In this document: positions 54,304-64,000 of the stretch, piece by piece
How the letters are laid out: each line of letters opens with the position of its first letter
How positions within the stretch are numbered: the first letter of the stretch is position 1
Origin: Dichotomocladium elegans
Lineage: Eukaryota; Mucoromycota; Mucoromycetes; Mucorales; Lichtheimiaceae
Assembly (NCBI GenBank): GCA_025716815.1
Contig: JAIXMN010000044.1
Location: forward strand, 1-64,000
DNA: 64,000 bases
Reading direction: 5' to 3'
Made by a program: the position numbers and the translations under genes
Notes under the pieces: model-generated
The model's database searches: none
Seen by the model: the letters and a program-made list of their open reading frames with translations, nothing else
What the model was told of the DNA's origin: nothing

Positions 54304-57300
54304 ATGTCCACACCCGATCGCACACCAAACCGGAAATTGCGATTCCTCGATGCATACGAAGGGGTGCCTTTCACTGTTGATAATACTGAGAATCGATTCA
54401 GTTCGCGCTTCAGTGCCCAAGTAAACGCTGCTTTTATGCGGTCATGCGAGAGATCACGTTATTAAAAAAAAAACCTCACTCCATCAGACGCCTACAAAAA
54501 GCATTCTCAAAGAATCGCGCACACCCGATCCTTATGGATCGCCCTTCCTGTCTGCGTCAAAGTATTTATTTTCTTTTTTTTAGCAACGTCCACTTTTGTC
54601 CGATGAACCCACACACACCTATTGAATCTTGTGTAGGCGACGACAAATTCAATTGACCCAGAGAAGGGTCAGCTTCGCACCTGGTGCACATGTTCGGTAA
54701 AAAAAATAAAGAAAAGCTAGAGAGAGCGCCTTGCAAACCTCATACACCATCAATCTGCTGGATTGGATGGAAGGGGTCGGGGAAGAGACGCTTACCATAT
54801 TTTTGTAACCCACCTTAGTCTCTTTGGCGGCGAAGACGGGAGCCTGCGTTCTGAGTTTGATGCCGACATCTCGTCCCCAACTCAAACGGAAGAACGGTTC
54901 GTGTGATGTTGATAAAAAGAAAAAAAAAGAGACTCCGGACCACGTGCAAGAGATTGATTTTGACGAGATAGGTCATTTCTCACACGACTGTCTGAAAGCC
55001 CAAGCGATCATCGGAAAAGGTAACCAATTTTTCTCGGGTAAGGAAGCAATCAAAAGATTTGACTCTGTGTGTGTGTGGTGTGCTAGGCGTCGAGACCTCT
55101 TTGGAAGCCCGCATGAATATCTCAGCAGTCCAAAACGAAATGGATCGACGTACACGACTGGACGTCCTGCTTATGAAGAACCCGAGCCATTGGATTTCGA
55201 AAAGTATATGGCCGGTCGTGCTCCGCCTAACCTGGATGATTTGCTAGGAGACGACAGTGAAGAGGACCATGCTGTTGCTCAAGAGACCCGATCTCCCGCA
55301 AAGACAATGAGCAGCATCACTAAACGACCTGGTAAGCTACACATTGGCCGGTGCGATCGTTACGGGCCGAGGTTCTCTATCCCATTCTAATGGTTCCTCA
55401 AACAACATATTCCATGTCCCACCCTCTTGTGGTATCCAACATTCGTGCATAGCTCAGGATCGCACGGGTAGCAAAAGATCAGACTGGCGCCGCGGATCAA
55501 AATCTCGTTTCAGCGGAAAAGGTAACAAGAAAACACATTGGACGATGGGCCCGCTTTGGCTAACCTGGATTGGAAACAGATGCTGCGGATCAGGAAGTGG
55601 CCTTATACAACATTACTGCGCCTGTCAGCAAAAGCTCTGGTGGAGATACGCAAGAGGGTATGGATACCCAGCATGTTCAATTACCGTTCTTCATGTCGAA
55701 GGTGGGGATACCTTGGAAGAGGGCCGAGGTTCCAGTGGACAGGCCACGAACATATCCGAGCAATCGAACTGGTAAGTAGAGAGAGACTGTTCATATGAAG
55801 AGAGGGTCTGAGCAACAAGTTGCTACTTGAAAGCGAGCAGCCAACCGGCAGATCAAGCTGCGCTCTGTCCTGAACTGAAGGGTTTCACCACAGTAAGTTG
55901 AAGAAAACCACAGGACGGAAGATGAGAATCTAATCGGATGTGTAACAGTACTGTGAGCAACTTGAAGAACTTGTGTCAGGCCTTCAGAAAGATCTTGAGG
56001 TTGCGGAAAGCGGGATAGAAGCAAAGAATCCGGCCTTATTTCGTTCCTACTTTAGCGGCGACACGCAACAGCAAAGCGGCATGGAGGTATAAGATAAAAG
56101 CAAATCAAACGGTTTTATTTCCACCACCACTCACCCCAACGCATGCTCTTCTTTAGGCACGATTTCAACAACTCTGGATCCATGCCAGCATGCTGGCCAA
56201 AAAAACTCTCTATGAATGGAAACATAACGTCATTCAGGAGTTACTCGATGAAGAAAAACAATGCTTGAAGGAAACAGAGAAGGTGAATCTTCGGGGAGGG
56301 GGTTGCGGTTGATGATACATTTTATCTCATTGCGTTCAAAGGTCGAGCGCTTCCTGGCCGATTTCGGACGCTCATGTTGTGTCCATTTCGATTCTGATGC
56401 TCAGCTCCAGACCGGAGTGGCCGATCTCCAAGAGCGGGTGCTCGACAAAGAGTTGAGTGGTTGCACGTGATAGCGAGCTCCCATGGGTCTCTCTCTCTTA
56501 TACTCTCTCTCTCTCTCTCTTTTCTTTTTAGAACCCATCTGCAGACCCGTCAAGAAGTGCTGAGGGTGCTGGATAAGCAACAATTGGTGTACACAAAGCA
56601 GGCTGCAGCGCTTCAAGCACGAAAAGAGGCGCTTATGGCGGAGATCGGTAGGCTTAAAAAAGCCCGGGAGGATGAGGATGCCTTGTACACCGAACGAAAT
56701 CTTGTTGAAGCGAAGGAATCCTATGAACGATGTGAACGTGTTGGAGGATGGAAGTTGATTCGTTGGTCTGGACCGCAGGTGGAGCTGCTGATCGACAATG
56801 ATATCAATATTGTTGCGGATAAGACGAAGCTGGACGAGCGACGAAGCGATGCAATCCTTGTTCGGATGATGGAGCAAAGTGAGCACTTTTATGGTGCTTT
56901 CTCGGAACTGATGTACGGGCTCCAGGAAATAACAAAAGACGTGTGGGATATAGGACAAGTAGGGCGCGTCATCTCTTTCCACCCCACCCAAGTCATCGAT
57001 GCCTTCTCAAACAAGCTGACGTTGTATTATTATTATTATTATTTTAGATCGCGCGACGCGTGGCACTCTACTGGCAAAACTTGAGACTCCTCTACCGCGA
57101 GATCAGGGCTGTTCGAAAACATAACTATTGGCTGAAGGCGAGCACGGCCAAAGAAGAGGATGAACATGGTCAGCAGGGAATCTTCTGCACCGTTGTATTT
57201 GCTAGTTTTGTGTCCAAGGCCAAGATTATCTTGTACTTGCGTATTTGGCCTAGGGACGTCATCGACTTTCCCACCCTTCGCGACGATATCCTGAGTGTCA

Positions 57301-57521
57301 AGGTTGAATATGCTCCGGTACCGTAAGTTGAGGAAATTCGATTCGATTGGCGGGAGGAGGAGAGGTTGATGCTCAAATGGTTTCCCCCCACCCTTCATAG
57401 GGAAGAGAAGGTGGAAACGATCATTCGAGACAAGCTACGGCAGAAGGGCTTTATTGGATTTGCAGATACGCTGAAGGATATTTTACGGGCTCTAGACAAA
57501 GAGGAGCCAGCCGAGGTGTAG
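54304..57521 (+). CDS. KNL1: Kinetochore scaffold KNL1/Spc7/Spc105
   Basis: Outer-kinetochore protein of the KMN network that recruits PP1 and checkpoint kinases. First exons 54304-54420, 54488-54561, 54637-54696, 54819-54900 are in phase. They encode KSILKESRTPD and the PP1-docking motif QRRVSFAPGAHVRLFG near 54660. The middle is acidic and disordered (PLDFEKYMAGRAPPNLDDLL). From about 55950 a long coiled coil runs (LEELVSGLQKDLEV, LQARKEALMAEIGRLKKARE), followed by the C-terminal RWD region with GGWKLIRWSGPQVELL, ALYWQNLRLLYREI and the ending LKDILRALDKEEPAEV. The stop is 57519-57521. Exon borders between 54932 and 55900 are uncertain. I see no clear MELT repeats. Tail-to-tail with GID4, 175 bp apart. 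Confidence 0.85.
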
Positions 57522-57696
57522 ATTGCAAACACCGCGTTGGTATATAAATAATTGCATTGTGTCTGATGGGTAGTATGAGAGACAGATGATATATGTACAC
57601 AGATTTTGCGGCGAAAGAGGAACGGTGGGCCTACCCATATATGAGTGTCTGAGGGGAATGATAGCTCACCGAGTGTGTCTGTGGATGTACCACTGG

Positions 57697-58888
57697 CTAG
57701 CGAAACTCAAAGTGGCCAAAGCTTCGTTGATCAACGTGGCGCAATTTGAGTTCCTGATACCAGTCATCATGGTTGTAATAGTAGTAATAACCCGAGATCT
57801 CGTCGGTGGATCGTCGATAGCAAATGTAATAGAATCCTTCGAAGCTTGCTCCATCAATGTTGCGGACATGATGGTCAGGGACCAGGAAATGCTCCTTCCA
57901 GCGCATATAAATGTAATCCTGCTCGGTTGGATCATAGGTAAAATTGTCATGGTGAAAGAGATGAACGTACGGTTCGAAGGATGGGAACCGTTTCTACGTA
58001 GCATTACCATCAACATTCCCCCCCCCAAAAAAAAAAGATATATAAAAAAAAAGACCTTTTGTTTTTTTTTTCCTCCGCCTCTGTCTTTTTTGCTTTACCC
58101 AATGTTCCAAATCAATGCTTTGATATGCCTGCCATTTCCTAGTCAAGAACGGATACGTTGGACCTATGATCTCGGCCTTAAAGAATGTCTGTTTGGGTGC
58201 CGGAATACAAGATTGGGGGCGAGAATGGATGGGTAGGTGGTTGTTTTATGTGTGTGAGGTTCGTCCACTCAGCGTTCTTTTTCCACAATCCATTTCTCTC
58301 TCCCACCCTTCTCACTAACTGTCAGTTCCGGAAATTCGGTGGTCAGACCCTTGATGTTCAGGTAGCCACTCATGGTACTTTCTTTGATGTCGATATGCTG
58401 GAGCGAGCAATAGACAAAACATATAAATCGATCTTTGTTCCCCACCCCCACCCCTTATGGAGTCGGCATGAAATTTTTTTCTTTACCTGGATATCCACAA
58501 TCACTTCATACTCCGTCGCTGCGCACTGTTGTGTTCCCTTGAAACGGGACCCGGGATAAAGAGCGCCGAGTGTCCTGGTGCTCAATCGCTGCGTAGAAAT
58601 ATCAACCCAGTCATCATGACCTTGTCTGGCGGTCAATGTAGGTCGTCGGGTTCGCCTTCGTTTCTTTTGGTGGACCCTGCCAGCATCGGCATTTGTTGCG
58701 CCGTCATCATCGACTCCAGCCACTCTGGAAGCCAATGCAGCACCGTCGGCAGCAGCACCAGCACCAGCACCAGTGCCCGTGTCTTGCTTTGAAGCAGTCT
58801 TGACATGGGAGCAATCCGATGAGGAGCAGACTGGGCAGACTGCACCCTGAAATGACAATGATCGTTGCAAGGCTGCTGCAATGGGCAT
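57697..58888 (-). CDS. GID4: GID4/Vid24 substrate receptor of the GID/CTLH E3 ligase
   Basis: Receptor that binds Pro/N-degrons on gluconeogenic enzymes for ubiquitination. Exons 58888-58487, 58397-58320, 58188-58099, 57993-57697, all phase 0, 288 residues. The barrel domain shows LYPGSRFKGTQQ, YEVIVDIQHIDI, MSGYLNIKGLTTEFPELT, FKAEIIGPTYPFLTRKWQA, HWVKRFPSFEPYVHLF and MRWKEHFLVPDHHVRNIDGA, ending GYYYYY...LRHVDQRSFGHFEFR. The N-terminus is disordered with a CPVCSSSDCSH cluster and a basic KKRRRTRR stretch. An upstream ATG at 58993 in the same frame would add 35 Pro-rich residues; I prefer 58888. It lies beside a glycolysis regulator elsewhere in this region only by chance. Confidence 0.92.
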
Positions 58889-58993
58889 GATAGGTTGTCC
58901 TGGGAGCGGAGGGTGAGGACAGCAGGAGAGGAAATAGGAGGAGGCCGGGGGGGGGGGTGGCGCGCGAGATGGAGAGGGAAAATATGAAAGCAC

Positions 58994-59815
58994 AAGTCAC
59001 GTGCAGTATAAAAAGGTGGGGAGAGAGAGAGCATAATTCCCTCAGTAGCGCACTCTGTTCCCACTTCCTCCAGAACCTCCCAAGATCCATTCATTCACCT
59101 TTCCCTAAACAATCCATCGCCAGTCTTTAGAGCTGCTGCAAGTCACGTGTAGAGCCATCTCACCGGTATACACGCTGTCCGATTACGGCACGGTGGGATT
59201 GGGCCCCACCTTGAGTGATGGATGGCCGTCTGATACGTAAAGTGGCGGGTGGGGTGTTTTCTCCGTACAGATGAAGACGTCAGACAGGTTGGCTTCCCCA
59301 TCGTTGTTGTAGTATTCTGTTGGCCAAGCAAACAGGGCAAAGAGCGATATAAAAAGTAGGGTACCAGTTGGATATAGTTTAGCCCTTGGAACAAGTGTTT
59401 GCGTGGCGCATGCGCTGAGATTAAAACATGGATCAATGATCCGTAAAGAAACCTTGATTCCAAAGAAAACAAGCCTACATTGACCGATGAAAGAGAAACG
59501 ATGACGGTCGCGAATGTTGTGTGTTACAAGGCATGGAGGAGAGTTTTACGTAGTCACATGTACCGGATTAAAGCTCGATTATGACGTCTACTATGTCCGG
59601 ACCTAGGACAAGCTAGGAAAACAAACCCACTGGCATTCCGAAGCGGGACTTCTTTCGGTGGCTAATGATGCTTGGCTTCAGCACGCTGCCATTTTAGGAA
59701 ATCGCAGGAACGCACATAAGGGGTGGGGAGGGAGGGGGAAATTAAATGGGCCAGCCCGGACCATTCGATAAGCCATACATCATATATATATATATATACC
59801 CTCAGCGCACACAAA
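58994..59815. other. Intergenic region upstream of the repeat protein gene
   Basis: 820 bp. Includes G-runs near 58948 and a TATATATATATA tract at about 59783-59798 just before the ATG at 59816. A minus-strand ORF at 59143-59472 has no recognisable domain. Confidence 0.4.
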
Positions 59816-62523
59816 ATGGACGAGGAGCTACTACTGACAATTAAACGCGCAGAACGATTTCGATTGCGGCAACGAGGAACAGGGTGGGTAACACCATTAC
59901 TCCTGCAAACAGGCGGAAAGATACATTTTAAAAAAGTTCGACGACATTAACAACTTATCTAAAGTCTTTTCGATTCCAAATCTATTCCTCCGTTGGTCAT
60001 TCTTCCACCCTATGCGCGCCAGCCTAGCCGCCATGCTTCCAAACCACCATCGGTTGCTGCAGTGTCACCACCACCAATATCATCACATGTTAAAAATGGA
60101 TTGCCGATGACGGATGCATCACACGAACGCGCAGTAGAATTAACAATCGATGGGAGGACAGCGCTATCGTCATTGGAAAATCGTGCTGCAACGAGATCAT
60201 CATCAGAGTCAACCAGTGATAAACGTGTAGTAGACCTAATGGTGGACAGCTTTGATGTCGAATACGATCAAGAGGAAGTGTCAATGTCGGCTTCACATTC
60301 AGAGCACCGGGAAGAACATAATTTGGAGACAGATCCGTCGATACTGGCCTCACAGCGCCAGGACGATGACGATGTGATCATGGCGATGTCGCCTTCAGGA
60401 ACTGAGACGCACGATCAGCAGAAGGATAACATTAACATGCCCGTGCACGTCTTGCGTCCTCAAGAGCCTCAAGAGCCACAAGACCTGCAAAATGATGATG
60501 CTAACATGTCTATGCACGCCTCGAAGCCGCAGGAACCTCGCGAGCCCCACGATCAGCAAAAGAACGACGTTAATATGTCTGCGCACATCTCGCAGCCGGA
60601 GGAGCCACAAAAGCCGCACGATCAGCAATATAATGATACGGATATGTCCCATCATGTCATGCGGCCGCATGTGTCGCAAGAACCGCAAGGTCAGCAAGAG
60701 AATAACGTTAATATGTCTGCGCACGTCTCGCAGCCGGTGGAGCCGCAGAAGCCGCATGATCAGCAATATAATGATACGGAGATATCCCATCAGGTCATGC
60801 GGCCGCAAGAATCCCAAGAACAGCAAGGTCAGCGGAATAACGATGTTGCCACGTCCCATCACGTCCCGCGACCGGAGGAGCCGCAAAAGCCGCACGATCA
60901 GCAAACTAATGATATTAACATATCTCATCACGTCCTGCAGTGGCAAGAGTCGCAAGAACAGCAAGGTCAGCAGAATAATGATGTTGCCATGTCCCATCAC
61001 GTCCCGCTGCCGGAGGAGCGGCGAGATATTGACACATCCGCAATGACACTATCTGTACCGCCTCCAGAACAGCAAACTCTTGAAATTGATCTATCGGAAA
61101 TGGTCTCACAGCCTCAAGAAGATCACGATATGGGCATGGATCTGGAGATGGACATGGATATAGACATGGACTTGGACGTAGCATCCCCACCTTTACAATC
61201 CCGAAGTGCTATGAATGCTATCTTAGGTGAATCGTCACCGCTTCCGCAGGCACAGGAACAGCGAGAACCAGAGCCGGCCATGTCTCTTGCGCAACCACAA
61301 CCAGAAGATCACCAGACCACCGAGTTAACCGCGCCGGCGTCATCCTTACAACCCCAAACCCAAGTGAAAGACAGCGGGGCGAGTGAGCAAGCGATATTAG
61401 TCCATTCGCCCCAAGAGGAGCCATCGCGATCTGAACTACCTCCTCAAAAAGACATGAGTGAACCGTCAGGAGGGCGGACTAGGTCACATAATGAGACTGT
61501 GTCGATGGATATCACCGCGCCTCCTCACTTGTCAGTCGATCTGGATGACTTTGAATTCGACGATAATCACGATGATTCAAGGCCAAAGGAGGCCACCCCC
61601 GAGCCACCAGCATCCGAAACATCGAGGCATAAAGAAGATTCCGGAGCAGACGAGCACCCATCAATAGCAGCAGAGAACGAGGACGAGTTTGTCTTTGACT
61701 TTGAAGACAGCGAGATTATTTCTCCAGAAAATCCTGCGGCCCGAGGCCGGTCCGATGTCACCAGTGTTAATGCTATCAAAAGAAAAAGTGGAAGGCAGCT
61801 TACGGTACTAGAAGAGGTTTTACTGAAAGAGCTCCTGGCGACAACGAATGAAGATGACCATGGCGAGATCACGGTCGATGTCATGCGAGAGAATGTGGTT
61901 AAAGTGGTGGATGATGCGACGGATGGAAGTTCAGTGCGAAACGCGAAACGCAAGGCTGCCGAGCTGGCGACGAACATGGCGATGAACTATCTTCGGCTAT
62001 GCGCACTCGATACAAAGTAAGCTGCTGTAGTTGTTTACTTCTCTTTCCCTCTCTCTGTGACCAATACGTGCTGGCTTTTCCATAGTTTGCCGGAATCCGC
62101 AGTACAGGAGACCGTAGAAATCTTCCTTGATAGTGTAGATAAGCAGTTAAAGAGACAGGTACGAAACTGAGCAAAGGAAGGAGAACGGATGAATTAACAT
62201 AAGCGTCAAAGCTGGAGTTGTATGACAGCATAATTGTGTATAAACGGAAACAGAAGCGCTTGCGCCTACTCCAGACTCGCGCCGTGAACCGAATGCGTGA
62301 AGCGCGCCAAAGGCACCAAGAACTACATCTTGCCATCGCGGAGGCACGGAGGCTGAAGGAGAAATCTCGTTCTGAGGAATTGGTAAGCTCGACGATAGGC
62401 ACGTAGAATGGGTGGACCTGCTGATTACTTATTCGTATCATTGATTAGCTTTATTCGGATCTTATGGACCTCTTCAACGCCTTTGATATAACAGGCAATG
62501 AAATTGAAAGAACTGATGAGTAG
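59816..62523 (+). CDS. Unidentified nuclear-looking coiled-coil protein with eight 23-residue repeats
   Basis: Exons 59816-59883, 59965-62016, 62086-62158, 62212-62382, 62449-62523; 2,439 nt, 812 residues, all phases agree. It starts MDEELLLTIKRAERFRLRQR. Eight full 23-residue repeats run from 60437 to 60988 with a partial ninth (type SHHV..P.EPQKPHDQQ.ND). An Asp/Met-rich stretch DLEMDMDIDMDLDV and acidic patches such as FVFDFEDSE follow. The last 200 residues are helical: VLEEVLLKELLATT, NMAMNYLRLCALD, and a basic coiled coil KRKQKRLRLLQTRAVNRMRE. I do not recognise the family. A CENP-U/Ame1-like centromere role is a guess based on shape only. It has no membrane segment or signal. Confidence 0.75.
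60437..60988 (+). repeat. Tandem 69-bp coding repeat, eight units
   Basis: Eight consecutive 69-bp units with no indel between them, so the frame is kept. Units alternate between a PQKPHDQQ type and a SQE(P/Q)QGQ type from unit 3 on, giving a 138-bp higher-order period. A degenerate partial unit precedes and another follows. Confidence 0.9.
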
Positions 62524-64000
62524 AGAAACGGATTTGGCTCAGTGCAGAGGTCTTCTATTTGAGTGCACAATAGAATACGGAAGTTGCATGAAAACAACAG
62601 CGTCAATGGGAACCGTGCTCCTCAGCGCCATTGATAGAGTAAATTGTTTTCTCTTGTTGCAGGACCTTTGCAAGGTCTTTTAGAAATGCCATCTTTTTCG
62701 TGGCCAGTGCGACGTTTACTCCCCTGCCCCATTGGGTCTAGGTTCCTGAACGGGTGAGGGGCAATGTAGGTTCTGAGAGATCCTGTTGCGGCTGTAGATA
62801 ACCCAGTCCGCTATTGAAACCCACAATCATTGTTAAATGGGCTGGACAATTTCTGACCTGAACATGACCGGCTGAGGGATGTTTATGGCAGGCCCGGAAG
62901 AAGTTTTGAAACGATATGTTCTTGGGGAAATGGGGGCGCGTGGATTCTTCTCTGGCCTGGGTCCACCTGCCAACCCACATGCCGTGCATATCGGGTTTTA
63001 TATGACAGTGACTGAAATGAATATGACCTATCGACCTTTCTTTTGATATATCTATCTACATCGAATACCTGCGTATGTAAAACTACATGACAATGCACAG
63101 AGCGCTACTTGTTTTCTTGGTATAATGATATACAAAAAAAAAAGGGATCACGAAGCTCGATATGATGTATTTTTTTTTTCACATATCTATACCATGCAGA
63201 TGTTTGGTTGTCCTTTCACTATCAGGTTATGTGATCTACAGACCGAAGAAATATGCCTTTCTATATCGGTTCGGTCCATGTGATTCTGGCGTGAATGCAT
63301 AACATACGTACGCAGTTGGTGTTGGGCTGTTTGTTTGCCAGAATAAATCCTGTCATACTCGATCTTTTGACCGGGCATAAGCATCCAACACGTTGTGGAT
63401 TTTTTTTTTGCCCGGGCACGGATGCGCCCAGAAAATTGACATGACATTTCTCTATTTTGCATTGGCGCGGAAACGGACAAAAGTAAGGTACCATTATCCA
63501 ATGAGAGCGTAATGTCTTTATTTGCCTGAATATTGGATGTGAGTTAATTTTTGACAACCCACTCGAGCATTGTCAGTATTATCCAAACTATAAAGGAAAA
63601 TCTGGAAGTGTGCGTGTGTGTGTGTGTGTTGGGGGGGGGGAGAGGAGGAGGGAAGGGAATGATGACGGTCAGCTGAAGGAAGACGTCCCTTCTCGAACGG
63701 ATCAATTAATTTTGAAAGTGCTAAACCATATATATGCATCTTATCTCTCTCGCTCGCTTGTTTGCTCAAATCATTCCACACTTCACATGCACTCATACAG
63801 ATACACATGGACACACAAGGGTACGAAGGGGGGTGGGATCTGGGGTTGCAGCGATTGATATTTATTTTGGGGAAAAGGTGGTGATAGGGCGTCAGGAACG
63901 CGAGGCGGACCCCAAGGAGGGAGCAAGAGGTACGTACTCGGTCATATCCCTAGTCTCAGCATGAACCGACCGAATGTTTTGGGGCTGTTTGAAGAAAAAG
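62524..64000. other. Intergenic end of window
   Basis: 1.48 kb. Contains a (GT)n/(G)n tract near 63610-63640 and scattered short ORFs on both strands without recognisable content. No supported gene. Confidence 0.4.

Noticed and set aside
59143..59472. Minus-strand ORF of 109 codons near the GID4 promoter
   Set aside because: No recognisable domain, no matching splice signals and random-looking residues.
31785..62523. A metabolic or defence gene cluster
   Set aside because: The genes serve unrelated processes (glycolysis control, NMD, transport, kinetochore, ubiquitin ligase) on both strands without shared regulation signs.
63610..63964. ORFs across the (GT)n/(G)n tract at the window end
   Set aside because: Frames arise from microsatellite and low-complexity DNA; nothing supports coding.

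Overview
The window looks like part of a chromosome of an early-diverging filamentous fungus, most likely a Mucoromycota (Mucorales-type) species. The pointers are: many short GT-AG introns of about 50-150 nt, conserved eukaryotic housekeeping genes including the metazoan-type NMD factor SMG8, an SRF/MCM1-type MADS factor, and Ty3/Gypsy, APE-type LINE, hAT, MULE, Tnp2/CACTA-like and Tc1/mariner-like elements. The lineage is an inference; no rRNA or species marker is present.

The window splits into two compartments. Positions 1 to about 31.6 kb are almost entirely nested mobile elements around one tRNA-Val(AAC) gene at 1189-1262. From left to right: a broken LINE ORF1; the tRNA; an intact Ty3/Gypsy element with LTRs that look identical (1309-6531); a second, broken Gypsy of a related family (6536-10516) carrying a solo LTR; a 54-bp-arm hairpin and one arm of a MITE; an unidentified ORF and a 72-bp inverted repeat; two LINEs in direct head-to-tail contact (12272-17522, then 17523 onward); a hAT copy that splits the second LINE; a MITE; a Tnp2 transposase remnant; an unidentified minus-strand gene split by a solo LTR; a MULE split by another solo LTR of the same family; a small helix-turn-helix gene; and a Tc1/mariner relic. 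Several insertion boundaries can be read to the base from target-site duplications: GGTG, TATGC, CTGTT, ACCGC and an 8-bp GCTGCACC.

Positions 31.7-62.5 kb form a compact gene-rich region. In order: bifunctional 6-phosphofructo-2-kinase/fructose-2,6-bisphosphatase (minus), SMG8 (plus), a metallo-beta-lactamase-fold hydrolase (minus), a PQ-loop membrane protein (minus) divergent from a YPQ-type vacuolar amino-acid transporter (plus), a possible small gene (minus), a decayed Tc1/mariner copy, an FGGY-family pentulose kinase (plus), a MADS-box factor (minus) divergent from mitochondrial NADH-cytochrome b5 reductase (plus), the kinetochore scaffold KNL1/Spc7 (plus) tail-to-tail with the GID4/Vid24 E3-ligase receptor (minus), and an unidentified coiled-coil protein with eight 23-residue repeats (plus). 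Most spliced models close to a multiple of three. The genes look independent housekeeping loci rather than a pathway cluster.

The best candidates for something new are a -1 frameshift signal at the same place in both Gypsy elements, the clustering of retroelements on both sides of the tRNA gene, the unidentified transposon-associated gene whose frame is restored when its solo LTR is subtracted, the stand-alone HTH gene, and the 23-residue-repeat protein.
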